Assembly (NCBI GenBank): GCA_963678395.1
Contig: OY782827.1
Span: 2,092,124-2,156,123 of the forward strand
Length of the DNA: 64,000 nucleotides
From: JAAYAE01 sp963678395
GTDB lineage: Bacteria; Bacillota; Negativicutes; Acidaminococcales; Acidaminococcaceae
Reading direction: 5' to 3'
In this document: piece after piece, positions 25,589 through 34,395 of the stretch
Position numbering within the stretch: the first letter of the stretch is position 1
Layout of the letters: each line of letters begins with the position of its first letter
The notes under the pieces: model-generated
What the model was told of the DNA's origin: nothing
The model's database searches: none
Seen by the model: the letters and a program-made list of their open reading frames with translations, nothing else
Made by a program: the position numbers and the translations under genes

Positions 25589-27439
25589 TCACTCCTTTAC
25601 GCTGGAGGTGGCAAAAGTTTCTTTAAAGTTTTCTATAGCTTTAATTAAAGCGGCCTTAGTTTCGTCAAGATTTTTTTTATCAGTACGGATGGAAACACCA
25701 ATTTCCGGTGCATTCGCAGCCATAAACGCTAAAAATTCCTTTTCAAACCTTGTTATGTCTTTTACAGGAATATCATCACAATAACCATTGGTAGCGGCAA
25801 AAAGAACCATTACTTGTTTTTCTACCGTTAGTGGCACATATTGACCTTGTTTTAGAATTTCAGTCATACGGGCACCGCGGTCAAGCTGTGCTTTTGTGGC
25901 TTTATCCAAATCCGAACCGAATTGAGCAAAAGCTGCTAACTCACGGAACTGTGCCAAATCTAAACGAAGTGTACCGGCAACAGATTTCATAGCCTTAATT
26001 TGCGCTGCACCACCAACACGTGATACAGACAAACCTACATTAATTGCAGGACGAATACCTGAGTAGAATAATTCACTCTCCAGATAAAGCTGTCCATCAG
26101 TAATAGAAATTACATTCGTAGGAATATAACCACCAACATCACCTGCAAGGGTTTCAATAATTGGCAATGCGGTAATGGAACCACCACCATTTTCCTTGTT
26201 ACGTCTTGCAGCACGCTCCAATAAGCGGGAATGTAAATAGAAAACATCACCTGGATAAGCTTCACGACCTGGTGGACGACGAAGCAATAAACTCATGGCA
26301 CGATAAGCAACTGCATGCTTAGACAAGTCATCATAAATGATAAGTACATCTTTGTCTTGATTCATAAAGTACTCACCAACAGTTACGCCTGTATAAGGGG
26401 CTAAATATTGCAAAGGAGCAGAATCAGCAGCAGTAGCTGCTACAATAATAGTGTATTCCAATGCGCCATGTTTTTCCAAAATACGGGCAATACGAGCAAC
26501 AGTAGAAGCTTTTTGTCCTATAGCAACATAAATACAAATAACCCCTAAGCCTTTTTGATTGATAATAGTATCAACACCAACAGCAGTTTTGCCTGTACCA
26601 CGGTCACCTATAATAAGTTCGCGTTGTCCACGTCCAATAGGAACCAAAGCATCTATAGCCTTAATACCTGTTTGCAAAGGTACATCGACCGGTTGACGAG
26701 CTGCAATGCCTGGAGCTGGTGATTCAATAGAATGTGTTTCTGTAGTTAAAATATCACCCTTGCCGTCGATAGCAATCCCAAGGGCACTAACAATACGGCC
26801 AAGCATAGCTTCGCCAACCGGTACTTCCATAATACGACCAGTGCGCCTAACAATATCGCCTTGTTTAATTTTAGTTTCGCCGCCCATCAAAACGATGCCG
26901 ACTTCTTCCGGACGCAAATTTTGCACCATACCCGTTACACCATCCGGAAGTTCAACTAATTCACCGGCCATAGCACCACGCATACCTGTTACAGTAGCAA
27001 TACCATCACCGACTTTTTCAACAATACCTACTTCTTCTAAATCAATATCTATTTTGTAATCCTTAACGCTGTCAGTTAAAGCTTCAGCAATTCCGGCGGG
27101 TTTGTCAAGAGACTGTCCATCAACTTGTACCTTACCCATTTGTGCGCCAACTTTTTCCAACTGACGCTTAACGCTTGCATCAAATACCTTGTCACCAATT
27201 TTTACAATGATACCACCTATAATAGACGGTTCAACAAGTTTTTCAATACAAACTTCTTTGCCAATCTTTTCAGATAGGATTACGGAAACAGACTCATATT
27301 CAGATACAGTAAGCTCAGCAGCTGTTGTTACGAGCACGGGAATAACTTTTTCATTTTGGCAAAAGGATAGCTCTTTCGCTGCAAATTCAAGGGTTGCAAT
27401 GCTTTTTTTTATTAAAGCAATATTCTCATTGTTTTCCAT
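25589..27439 (-). CDS. atpA: ATP synthase delta (C-terminal domain)-alpha fusion
   Basis: This 616-residue product joins two F1 subunits. Residues 31-101 match the C-terminal domain of delta ('VIPVLVTTAAELTVSEYESV', 'SIIGGIIVKIGDKVFDASVKR'), equivalent to the last 75 residues of E. coli delta. Residues from about 115 are a full-length alpha with 'DGVTGMVQNLRPEEVGIV' and P-loop 'GDRGTGKTAV' (278-287). The N-terminal six-helix domain of delta, which normally crowns F1, is missing: only 86 bases separate this gene from atpF, and no separate atpH exists in the operon. The ATG follows GGAGGTGAT, with an in-frame TGA three codons upstream, so the reading frame truly starts here. Delta normally ties F1 to the b stalk, so here the tie would be covalent. 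Confidence 0.93.
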   Translation of the reverse strand: MENNENIALIKKSIATLEFAAKELSFCQNEKVIPVLVTTAAELTVSEYESVSVILSEKIGKEVCIEKLVEPSIIGGIIVKIGDKVFDASVKRQLEKVGAQMGKVQVDGQSLDKPAGIAEALTDSVKDYKIDIDLEEVGIVEKVGDGIATVTGMRGAMAGELVELPDGVTGMVQNLRPEEVGIVLMGGETKIKQGDIVRRTGRIMEVPVGEAMLGRIVSALGIAIDGKGDILTTETHSIESPAPGIAARQPVDVPLQTGIKAIDALVPIGRGQRELIIGDRGTGKTAVGVDTIINQKGLGVICIYVAIGQKASTVARIARILEKHGALEYTIIVAATAADSAPLQYLAPYTGVTVGEYFMNQDKDVLIIYDDLSKHAVAYRAMSLLLRRPPGREAYPGDVFYLHSRLLERAARRNKENGGGSITALPIIETLAGDVGGYIPTNVISITDGQLYLESELFYSGIRPAINVGLSVSRVGGAAQIKAMKSVAGTLRLDLAQFRELAAFAQFGSDLDKATKAQLDRGARMTEILKQGQYVPLTVEKQVMVLFAATNGYCDDIPVKDITRFEKEFLAFMAANAPEIGVSIRTDKKNLDETKAALIKAIENFKETFATSSVKE

Positions 27440-27464
27440 ACTGTATCAATCACCTCCGTATTCA

Positions 27465-27486
27465 CTCATAGTTGATAAACTATGAG
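27465..27486. other. Intercistronic hairpin between atpF and the delta-alpha gene
   Basis: A perfect 9-bp stem (CTCATAGTT with AACTATGAG) and a 4-nt loop lie just ahead of the GGAGGTGAT ribosome site. It may stabilise or process the mRNA, raising yield of the alpha and beta cistrons. It has no T tract. Confidence 0.6.
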
Positions 27487-27525
27487 AAAGTTTAAGTCCT
27501 AAGACCCTGTTATTCTTTTCCTAAA

Positions 27526-28029
27526 TTACAAATTGTGCCAATGTTGACGATTTCCCAAAATTTGATCAGTTGCATCTGCAACTAATTTTTGGTCTTCAGC
27601 AGAATTTAACTTTTGGTTAGCAACTTTGCTAGCAATTTGCGTACTCAAAGCAATAACCTGAGTTCTAATATCCACTAAAGCTTGTTGTTTATCCTGCTCA
27701 ATACGTTCTTTAGCGGTCGCCATCATAGCATCTTTTTCTGCACGCGCTTGTTCCATGAACTCGTCGTGTAAATTTTGAGCAACTTTGTTCGCCTTATCCA
27801 CAATGTCAGTCGCTTCTTGACGTGCGTTAGCCAATTGCTCAACATACTGAGCCTTCAATGCTTCCGCATCAAGGCGAGTCTGTTCTGCAGTATCAAGATC
27901 GTTAATAATACGATTGCGACGGTCATCCATAGCCTTTATCAAAGGTTTATAAGCAAATTTTGCAAGTACCCACAAAAGAACAATAAAATTCAGGATTTGC
28001 GCAATAAGTGTAGCATTTATACTAACCAT
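27526..28029 (-). CDS. atpF: ATP synthase Fo b subunit
   Basis: A 167-residue b subunit with one N-terminal membrane helix ('LIAQILNFIVLLWVLAKFAY') followed by 'KPLIKAMDDRRNRI' and a long charged coiled coil, the peripheral stalk. Length is normal, so it does not carry the missing delta N-terminal domain, unlike the b-delta fusion of mycobacteria. It precedes the delta-alpha gene. Confidence 0.95.
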   Translation of the reverse strand: MVSINATLIAQILNFIVLLWVLAKFAYKPLIKAMDDRRNRIINDLDTAEQTRLDAEALKAQYVEQLANARQEATDIVDKANKVAQNLHDEFMEQARAEKDAMMATAKERIEQDKQQALVDIRTQVIALSTQIASKVANQKLNSAEDQKLVADATDQILGNRQHWHNL

Positions 28030-28073
28030 CTATGCACTCTTCCTTTCTCTCTCATCTTCTAGTTACTCCCGAA

Positions 28074-28328
28074 TTATTTTACAAAAGGATTAGCAAAAAC
28101 TAGAACGATAGCAATAACGGCAGCGATAATAGGAATAGACTCAACCAAACCAATAGCAATAAGCATGTTAACCTGGTAGTTGCTTGCTTGCTCAGGTTGA
28201 CGAGCCATACAATCCAAAGCTTTAGTAGCAACAGCGGAGTCTCCAGCCGTAGCGCCAAGGACAGCTCCTACACAAATTATAGCGGCTGAGATTACAGAAA
28301 CAGAAACAATAATAGCATTTTCAGTCAT
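28074..28328 (-). CDS. atpE: ATP synthase Fo c subunit
   Basis: An 84-residue hairpin of two membrane helices joined by the polar loop 'ARQPEQ'. The ion-binding carboxylate is Glu63 in 'GLVESIPI', followed by Ser64. Aligning the ARQPE loop with the Ilyobacter tartaricus protein puts Asp30 ('TAGDSA') where the sodium ligand Gln32 lies. The ring would therefore carry two acidic groups per site, like the two-carboxylate sodium rotor of Fusobacterium. The usual GxGxG run of helix 1 is weakened to 'GATAGDS'. Ion choice is inferred, not shown. Confidence 0.95.
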   Translation of the reverse strand: MTENAIIVSVSVISAAIICVGAVLGATAGDSAVATKALDCMARQPEQASNYQVNMLIAIGLVESIPIIAAVIAIVLVFANPFVK

Positions 28329-28434
28329 TTTAAATTACATCCTTTCGATTTTCAAAATTGTTTTTGATTTTCAAATTATATAAATTTTAAATTTGAATAA
28401 ATTAATACTTACCATAAAGTAAAGTGGTTTTTTC

Positions 28435-29130
28435 TTAGTGACTTGCTTTAAAAACAGGAGCCAGAGCAATCATAGTCAACATAGTAAAAATAAAAGCTTG
28501 TAAAAACCCTATAATTAAGCTGAATCCAATCCAAATATTAGGAATAACCCAAGGTGCCAACATATATAGTACTACTAATAAAATCTCACCGGCAAGAATA
28601 TTACCAAATAAACGAAGGGCCATGGTTAATGGCTTAGCAATCTCCTCTAGAATATTTAAGGGAAGCATAGCCGCAAAAGGTTGCGTAAAATGTTTGAAAT
28701 AACTCAGACCTTGTCGCATAACCCCGAATAGATAAACGGCTAAAGACACCGTTATGGCCAAACCAAAAGCTACATTAATATCGTTTGTAGGGGAAGTTAA
28801 ATGTGGTCCAATTTGTGGTAATAAACCCAGTTCGTTGCCAATGAAAATATAAAGAAACAAGGTTATAACAAAAGGTGCCGCCGTACGCCGTCCTTCAATA
28901 CCCATGCTGCTTTCCATCAACCCATTAAGCCAATCTACAAAAACTTCTACAACATTTTGTATACCAGAAGGAATGATCTCGGCTTTTCTGGTTGCTGCAA
29001 AGACGATAACGGCTACTATAAGCATTGTCAACCAAGACATATACATAGTTTGCATATTAATTACAACTCCGCTAAAAATCTCCGTCGGTAAATAATGAAT
29101 TATGCCTTCGGACGCTTCTGCTGTTCCCAT
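28435..29130 (-). CDS. atpB: ATP synthase Fo a subunit
   Basis: A 231-residue membrane protein with five to six hydrophobic helices. The essential arginine is in 'EIAKPLTMALRLFGNILAGE', and 'SPTNDINVAFGLA' is typical of the family. The ATG follows AAAGGAG. It lies 17 bases after atpI and 106 bases before atpE; that AT-rich gap (28329-28434) contains the direct repeat GATTTTCAAA twice and an AT-only inverted repeat but no gene. Confidence 0.95.
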   Translation of the reverse strand: MGTAEASEGIIHYLPTEIFSGVVINMQTMYMSWLTMLIVAVIVFAATRKAEIIPSGIQNVVEVFVDWLNGLMESSMGIEGRRTAAPFVITLFLYIFIGNELGLLPQIGPHLTSPTNDINVAFGLAITVSLAVYLFGVMRQGLSYFKHFTQPFAAMLPLNILEEIAKPLTMALRLFGNILAGEILLVVLYMLAPWVIPNIWIGFSLIIGFLQAFIFTMLTMIALAPVFKASH

Positions 29131-29147
29131 TCAGTTCACTCCTTTCT

Positions 29148-29543
29148 TCACGGCCTCTTCAATTTGGTTTTATCTCGGCTCGCGATAATAATTAAGTTTA
29201 AAACTAAAAATATATGTAATAGTATAAAACTAAGAAAAACTCCTATAACGCTTAGTTTTAACTTCAACATAACCAAAACGATAACCGTTACGATGGCAAA
29301 TCTTTTAAGCAGGGTTTTGTGCATGTAGGAAATAGCTGCTTCCATGTCTTTTTGCATTCCTTTATAAATCCCACGCAATATTAAACCTGTATCAAAAAGA
29401 GCAACGCCGCAACCAATGAACCAACTATAGAATAAATCTTTGCGTATAAGCCAGGCCGCAATACAAATGATAACTGCTACAACTATTTGCCTCAGAAATA
29501 TTTGCTTACAACCCGCAAAAAGCTCTTTTTTTTGATTTTCCAT
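29148..29543 (-). CDS. atpI: AtpI-like ATP synthase accessory membrane protein
   Basis: A protein of about 131 residues with four hydrophobic helices. I start it at the ATG seven bases after AAGGA; the longer reading from 29573 adds ten residues without a better site. Glycine-rich 'FIGCGVALFDTGLILRGIYKGM' resembles AtpI family members, which help c-ring assembly or magnesium handling. It is the first gene of the operon, as in Bacillus. Assignment is by topology and position; sequence match is weak. Confidence 0.75.
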   Translation of the reverse strand: MENQKKELFAGCKQIFLRQIVVAVIICIAAWLIRKDLFYSWFIGCGVALFDTGLILRGIYKGMQKDMEAAISYMHKTLLKRFAIVTVIVLVMLKLKLSVIGVFLSFILLHIFLVLNLIIIASRDKTKLKRP

Positions 29544-29582
29544 AATTTGTTCCTTTTCCCCAATCATTGGCATTTCACAGGG

Positions 29583-29611
29583 ATTTTACAAAAATATCAC
29601 AAATTCCTCAA
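29583..29611 (-). promoter_or_regulatory. Promoter candidate for the atp operon
   Basis: On the minus strand TTGAGG (29606-29611) and TAAAAT (29583-29588) are 17 bases apart, about 40 bases upstream of the atpI start. Confidence 0.65.
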
Positions 29612-29661
29612 TATTTTGGGCTGCTATTGTTTATTTTAATATATAAGACTCTATGTGACAA

Positions 29662-30831
29662 CTACTTTTTTGTTTTTTTATTAAAAAATTCCCGAATAGG
29701 TATTACGGGATAGCCATAATTGTGCAAAATTAGCTTAATAATGCGCTCGGCCGCTTTGCCATCACCGTAGGGATTGCAAGATTCTGACATAGCTCGATAA
29801 TATTGTGGATCCTCTAATAGTTTACTAGTCTCTTGTTTCACTAACTCTTTATTTGTACCAACCAATCGCACTGTACCGGCCGTTAATGCCTCAGGTCTTT
29901 CAGTCGTATCTCGCAGCACTAATACTGGCTTACCTAAAGCAGGAGCTTCTTCTTGAATTCCTCCTGAATCAGTTAAAACTATGTCAACTCTGTCCATCAA
30001 ATTGGTAAAAGGTTCATAATCCATAGGCTCAATTAGATGCACTCGTTCCAGATGCCCAAGAACTTCCTCTGCTACCGCCCGCACTTTGGGATTTTTGTGC
30101 ATGGGGAAAATGGCCTCTACATCTAGGTGTGTCTCCAAGACCTCTTTTAACGCAATATACACATGGCGCATTGGCTCCCCAATATTTTCTCTACGATGGG
30201 TAGTCATCAAAATCAGCCTATTGCCGCTATCAAGAGCTTTTTGTAACTGAGCATCAGAAAAAGAGAATCTCTCTTTGACCGTTGTGTTTAGTGCATCAAT
30301 AACGGTATTTCCCGTTATAAAAATTTTCTCCGGACTTATGTTTTCTTTAAGCAAATTATCTCGTGAGGTCGTAGTGGGTGCAAAATGAAAATCGGCAATT
30401 GCCCCAGTTAATTTTCTATTCATTTCCTCTGGGAACGGTGAATACTTATCCCCTGTTCTCAGCCCAGCCTCTACATGTCCCACTGGTATTTGCATATAAA
30501 AAGACGCCAGAGCACCTACAAAAGTCGTAGTTGTATCGCCGTGGACAAGAATAATATCAGGCTTGGCTTCTTCCAAAACATGATGTAATCCCTCCAAAGC
30601 GCGACCTGTAACATCGTACAGTGTCTGCCCTGTCGTCATTATATTTAAATCGTAATCAGGGACTATAGAAAACAGCCCCAAAACCTGATCAAGCATCTCC
30701 CTATGTTGTGCCGTTACAGCAACTATAGGTTGAATATAATCAGGGTATTTATGCATTTCTAAAACTACGGGGCACATTTTTATTGCCTCAGGCCTAGTTC
30801 CAAAAATAGTCATAACTTTTAATTTTTTCAT
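29662..30831 (-). CDS. wecB: UDP-N-acetylglucosamine 2-epimerase (non-hydrolysing)
   Basis: A 389-residue enzyme converting UDP-GlcNAc to UDP-ManNAc. Family motifs include 'FGTRPEAIKMCPVV', 'TAQHREMLDQVL', 'VHGDTTT', 'GHVEAGLRTG', 'PEEMNR' and 'LTDSGGIQEEAPALGKPVL' (in part). The length is typical. It lies 23 bases after a GlcNAc-1-phosphate transferase gene, so both probably serve one surface glycan, either an O-antigen/ECA-like polymer or a cell-wall glycopolymer. In Bacillus the homologue is MnaA. Confidence 0.95.
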   Translation of the reverse strand: MKKLKVMTIFGTRPEAIKMCPVVLEMHKYPDYIQPIVAVTAQHREMLDQVLGLFSIVPDYDLNIMTTGQTLYDVTGRALEGLHHVLEEAKPDIILVHGDTTTTFVGALASFYMQIPVGHVEAGLRTGDKYSPFPEEMNRKLTGAIADFHFAPTTTSRDNLLKENISPEKIFITGNTVIDALNTTVKERFSFSDAQLQKALDSGNRLILMTTHRRENIGEPMRHVYIALKEVLETHLDVEAIFPMHKNPKVRAVAEEVLGHLERVHLIEPMDYEPFTNLMDRVDIVLTDSGGIQEEAPALGKPVLVLRDTTERPEALTAGTVRLVGTNKELVKQETSKLLEDPQYYRAMSESCNPYGDGKAAERIIKLILHNYGYPVIPIREFFNKKTKK

Positions 30832-30854
30832 TAATCTAATACACCCCTATATTG

Positions 30855-31865
30855 TCAATGATCGTTCAAAATGCCGATTTTTTTAGCCCCGATGAAAATG
30901 GCGGCCACAATAATGATTAGCAAAACAATAGCATAAACCCCATCAACTTCAGTGAACAAAACTGCACTTAAACATAAGCCACCACTAATTAAATACATGA
31001 GTATAACAGCTTGCCGTTGTGTAAATCCCATTGCCAAAAGGCGATGATGTAGATGTCCTTTGTCCGGTTTAAAAATAGGCTTACCATTAATGTAACGTCT
31101 GGCAATAGCGAACGCCGTATCCATAATCGGTAATCCCAACGCAATAGCCGGAACTATTAACGCAATCGTTGCCGCACTTTTAACTGCGCCGAAAATAGAA
31201 ATAGCAGCTAACATGTAGCCAATAAACAAACTGCCGGTATCGCCCATAAAGATTGTCGCAGGGTTAAAATTATAGCGCATAAACCCAATAGTTCCACCTG
31301 CCAAAGCTGCTGTAATGATAGCGATTGGATAGAAACCTTGTTGCAAAGCAACTAAAATAACTGTTACAGACGCAATGGCAGATACTCCTGTCGCAAGCCC
31401 GTCTAATCCGTCCATAAGATTTACTACGTTAGTAAAACTAACCACCCAAAAAACAGTAAAGGGAATAGATAAATAATCCAAATAGAAATAACCACCAAAA
31501 GGATTGTTAAACCATTCGATACGTATATCGAATAAAATCAAAACCAAGGCCGCCGCTATTTGACCCAGCAACTTTTTTCTTGCACTAAGTTGATATATGT
31601 CATCAAATATTCCTACAATTAAGATAACCGTACCGCCTAGAAGTACACCCACAACATCCTTGGTTATGTTCATACATGACAACACTGCTACCATAAAACC
31701 GGCGTAAATGGCCAAACCACCTAATCGTGGCATTATAACATGGTGAACTTTGCGTGCATCAGGCCTGTCAACTGCGCCCACACGAAAAGCCATTTTTTTT
31801 ACATAGGGCGTCAAAACCCAACCGAAAAATAAAGCAATGGCAAAAGCCACTAGATATGATTGCAC
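30855..31865 (-). CDS. UDP-GlcNAc:undecaprenyl-phosphate GlcNAc-1-phosphate transferase (WecA/TagO family)
   Basis: A 336-residue membrane protein with about ten hydrophobic helices. Catalytic loops are visible: 'DRPDARKVHHVIMPRLGG', 'VNLMDGLDGLATG', 'NPATIFMGDTGSLFIG' and 'KGHLHHRLL'. It loads GlcNAc-1-phosphate on the lipid carrier and starts synthesis of a surface polysaccharide on the cytoplasmic face. In a lipid A-bearing host it is more likely to start an O-chain-like polymer than teichoic acid, but TagO function cannot be excluded. It precedes wecB. Confidence 0.9.
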   Translation of the reverse strand: MQSYLVAFAIALFFGWVLTPYVKKMAFRVGAVDRPDARKVHHVIMPRLGGLAIYAGFMVAVLSCMNITKDVVGVLLGGTVILIVGIFDDIYQLSARKKLLGQIAAALVLILFDIRIEWFNNPFGGYFYLDYLSIPFTVFWVVSFTNVVNLMDGLDGLATGVSAIASVTVILVALQQGFYPIAIITAALAGGTIGFMRYNFNPATIFMGDTGSLFIGYMLAAISIFGAVKSAATIALIVPAIALGLPIMDTAFAIARRYINGKPIFKPDKGHLHHRLLAMGFTQRQAVILMYLISGGLCLSAVLFTEVDGVYAIVLLIIIVAAIFIGAKKIGILNDH

Positions 31866-32001
31866 TTATGCACCTTTCTGCGACCGCAATCGCCCACATA
31901 AACTGTTTATAATATAACGCTTCTACATAGTATATTACAAAACGCCTTTTACAACAAGTAGGCAATACACACCACTAACAGAAATATTGACTAATTAACC
32001 G

Positions 32002-32487
32002 CTATTTAATATTATTTTTACCGGTATCCTCTTCTTTTTGCCCCGAGAATACCACCATTTCAATATGGCCCGCTTCACTCATCATTTCTTCTGCCAATTT
32101 ATCAGGATAAGGATTAGCATAAACTATTCTTTTTATCCCGGCATTAATCAAAATTTTGCTACATACAACACAAGGTTGATGTGTACAGTAAAGTGTAGCT
32201 CCGGCAATAGACACACCATTAACAGCTGCTTGAATAACAGCATTTTGTTCGGCATGAATGCCCCTACACAGCTCATGCATTTTCCCTGAAGGAACATTAA
32301 GCTTTTGTCGCAGGCAGCCAACTTCTGCACAATGTGGCAACCCTTTAGGTGTGCCATTATAGCCTGTAGCTAAAATTTGTTTTTCTTTAACCATCACCGA
32401 ACCAACGGCGCGACGTAAACAAGTAGAGCGCTTGGCTACTATCTGGGCTATCTCCATAAAATAACTGTCCCAGTTAGGACGCGCCAT
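32002..32487 (-). CDS. comEB: ComEB-like deoxycytidylate deaminase
   Basis: A 161-residue zinc deaminase. Zinc ligands and catalytic Glu are in 'GIHAEQNAV' and 'THQPCVVCSKILINAGI'. The start ATG overlaps the upp stop by one base (TGATG); a TTG just before it is less likely. It converts dCMP to dUMP, supplying thymidylate synthesis. The extra region 'EVGCLRQKLNVPSGKMHELC' is the usual insertion of the ComEB/dCMP deaminase group. Confidence 0.9.
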   Translation of the reverse strand: MARPNWDSYFMEIAQIVAKRSTCLRRAVGSVMVKEKQILATGYNGTPKGLPHCAEVGCLRQKLNVPSGKMHELCRGIHAEQNAVIQAAVNGVSIAGATLYCTHQPCVVCSKILINAGIKRIVYANPYPDKLAEEMMSEAGHIEMVVFSGQKEEDTGKNNIK

Positions 32488-33110
32488 CAATCCGTACCAA
32501 AAATGCGGTCACCCGCATCTCCCAAACCAGGAACTATGTAACCATGCTCATTTAAATGATCATCCAAAGCTGCCGTGTAAATTTCTACTTCAGGATGTGC
32601 TTTTTGCATAACCTCCACACCTTCAGGAGCTGCGACCAGACACATCATCCTTATTTTTGTGTAACCCTTTGCTTTCAGCATGGTAATAGCTGCCGTAGCA
32701 CTTCCACCGGTAGCAAGCATAGGATCAACTACAATTACTTCCGCACTTCTATCTTCAGGAAGCTTCCAATAATATTCCACCGGTTTTAAAGTTTCCGGAT
32801 CGCGATATAAACCAATATGACCAACTTTAGCATTAGGAATAACTTGGGTTACACCGCGTTCTAAACCCAAACCAGCTCTTAGTATTGGTACAATAGTAAT
32901 TCCTGATACATCCAGCTCAGATCCCGTAGTTGTTGCTACAGGAGTTTCTACAATCACTCTTCTGGAGGGCAGATCTTTTGTTACTTCATAAATCATAAGC
33001 ATTGCTATTTCATCTAACAATTCACGAAAATGCTTGTTATCAGTTTTTTTGTTGCGTATAATAGTCAATTTGTGATTAATAACTGGATGATCAAGTACAT
33101 GTAAAGCCAT
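32487..33110 (-). CDS. upp: Uracil phosphoribosyltransferase
   Basis: A 207-residue enzyme that salvages uracil to UMP. It shows 'DHPVINHKLTIIRNKKTDNK', 'VPILRAGLGL', the PRPP motif 'VIVVDPMLATGGSATAAI' and the C-terminal uracil loop 'YIVPGLGDAGDR'. I start it at the ATG eight bases after GGAAGGGG; a longer reading from 33212 runs into glyA and is spurious. It lies 16 bases after glyA and overlaps comEB by one base. Confidence 0.96.
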   Translation of the reverse strand: MALHVLDHPVINHKLTIIRNKKTDNKHFRELLDEIAMLMIYEVTKDLPSRRVIVETPVATTTGSELDVSGITIVPILRAGLGLERGVTQVIPNAKVGHIGLYRDPETLKPVEYYWKLPEDRSAEVIVVDPMLATGGSATAAITMLKAKGYTKIRMMCLVAAPEGVEVMQKAHPEVEIYTAALDDHLNEHGYIVPGLGDAGDRIFGTD

Positions 33111-33126
33111 TTTGGCAACCCCTTCC

Positions 33127-34374
33127 TTATAACCCCGGATACATTGGATATTTGGCGCATAATTTTGCCACTCTGTCAGCAGCCTCTTCTTGAGCAGCCG
33201 TATCCTCAGCATTGTTCAATACCAACCCTATGATTGCTGCTACTTCCAGCATGTCATCAGTTTTAAAGCCCCTAGTGGTAACTGCCGCAGTACCTAAACG
33301 AATACCACTTGTAACAAAAGGACTAGCTGGATCAAAAGGAATGGTGTTTTTATTACATGTAATACCAATTTCATCCAATAAATGTTCTGCCACTTTACCG
33401 GTTAACCCTTGGCCACGTACGTCAACTAAAACTAAGTGATTATCCGTGCCACCTGAAACCAAGCGAAATCCAGCCTTTAAAAGACCTTCAGCAAAAGCTT
33501 GACAATTGTCAATAATACCTTGTTGGTAAGCTTTGAAATCAGGCTGCAAGGCTTCACCTAAAGCAACCGCCTTGGCCGCAATTACATGCATCAAAGGCCC
33601 ACCTTGAGTTCCCGGAAATACAGCTTTATCAATGGCCTTAGCATATTGTTCTTTGCACAAAATCAGTCCGCCTCGAGGGCCGCGCAAAGTTTTATGTGTA
33701 GTAGTAGTAACTATATCCGCATAAGGGATTGGGCTGGGATGCAAGCCTGCCGCTACAAGTCCTGCAATATGCGCCATATCTACCATAAGCAAAGCTCCTA
33801 CTTTATGTGCAATTTCTGCCATGCATTTAAAATCAATCACACGTGGATAAGCACTAGCTCCTGCCACTATTATTTTAGGCTTATGTTCCATGGCAAGTTT
33901 TTCTAATTCGTCATAATCAATGGTTTCGGTTTCAGCATCCACGCCATAAGGTACTACTTTAAAGTAGGATCCCGAAATATTTACAGGGCTACCATGAGAT
34001 AAATGTCCACCTTGAGATAAGTTCATTCCCATTATAACGTCGCCCGGCTTTAAAAAAGCAAAATACACCGCAGTATTGGCATTAGCACCGGAATGAGGCT
34101 GCACATTAGCATGTTCGGCACCAAAAAGTTCTTTTGCTCGTTCTATTGCTAGTGTTTCTACTTTGTCTACATATTCGCAACCACCATAATATCTATGTCC
34201 CGGATATCCTTCGGCATATTTATTGGTTAGAACCGTACCCATAGCCTGCATTACGGCAGGAGAAACAAAATTCTCAGAAGCAATTAATTCGATTTTATTA
34301 CGTTGTCTGCCTAATTCTTCCTTAATTGCAGAATCTACTGCCGGATCAACTAGTGCTAATTTTTCTAAATTCAT
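33127..34374 (-). CDS. glyA: Serine hydroxymethyltransferase
   Basis: A 415-residue PLP enzyme interconverting serine and glycine with tetrahydrofolate. 'IELIASENFVS', 'NKYAEGYPGHRYYGG', 'QPHSGANANTAVY' and the PLP-binding 'TTTTHKTLRGPRGG' (Lys228) are all present. The ATG lies seven bases after GGAGGG. It sits between ywlG and upp, the Bacillus order, and supplies one-carbon units for purine and thymidylate synthesis. Confidence 0.97.
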   Translation of the reverse strand: MNLEKLALVDPAVDSAIKEELGRQRNKIELIASENFVSPAVMQAMGTVLTNKYAEGYPGHRYYGGCEYVDKVETLAIERAKELFGAEHANVQPHSGANANTAVYFAFLKPGDVIMGMNLSQGGHLSHGSPVNISGSYFKVVPYGVDAETETIDYDELEKLAMEHKPKIIVAGASAYPRVIDFKCMAEIAHKVGALLMVDMAHIAGLVAAGLHPSPIPYADIVTTTTHKTLRGPRGGLILCKEQYAKAIDKAVFPGTQGGPLMHVIAAKAVALGEALQPDFKAYQQGIIDNCQAFAEGLLKAGFRLVSGGTDNHLVLVDVRGQGLTGKVAEHLLDEIGITCNKNTIPFDPASPFVTSGIRLGTAAVTTRGFKTDDMLEVAAIIGLVLNNAEDTAAQEEAADRVAKLCAKYPMYPGL

Positions 34375-34395
34375 TGTGCATCCCTCCAAATATTA

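Noticed and set aside
27440..27525. Hidden N-terminal delta domain between atpF and the fusion gene
   Set aside because: Only 86 bases, with a TGA three codons before the ATG; far too short for the roughly 100-residue domain.
28329..28434. Possible gene or regulatory RNA in the atpB-atpE gap
   Set aside because: Almost pure A/T with simple repeats; no start, ribosome site or stable GC stem.
31768..31965. 65-codon minus-strand frame at the start of the GlcNAc-1-P transferase
   Set aside because: Out-of-frame shadow of the real gene with no recognisable content.
33111..33212. N-terminal extension of upp
   Set aside because: It overlaps the 3' end of glyA; the ATG at 33108-33110 has GGAAGGGG upstream.
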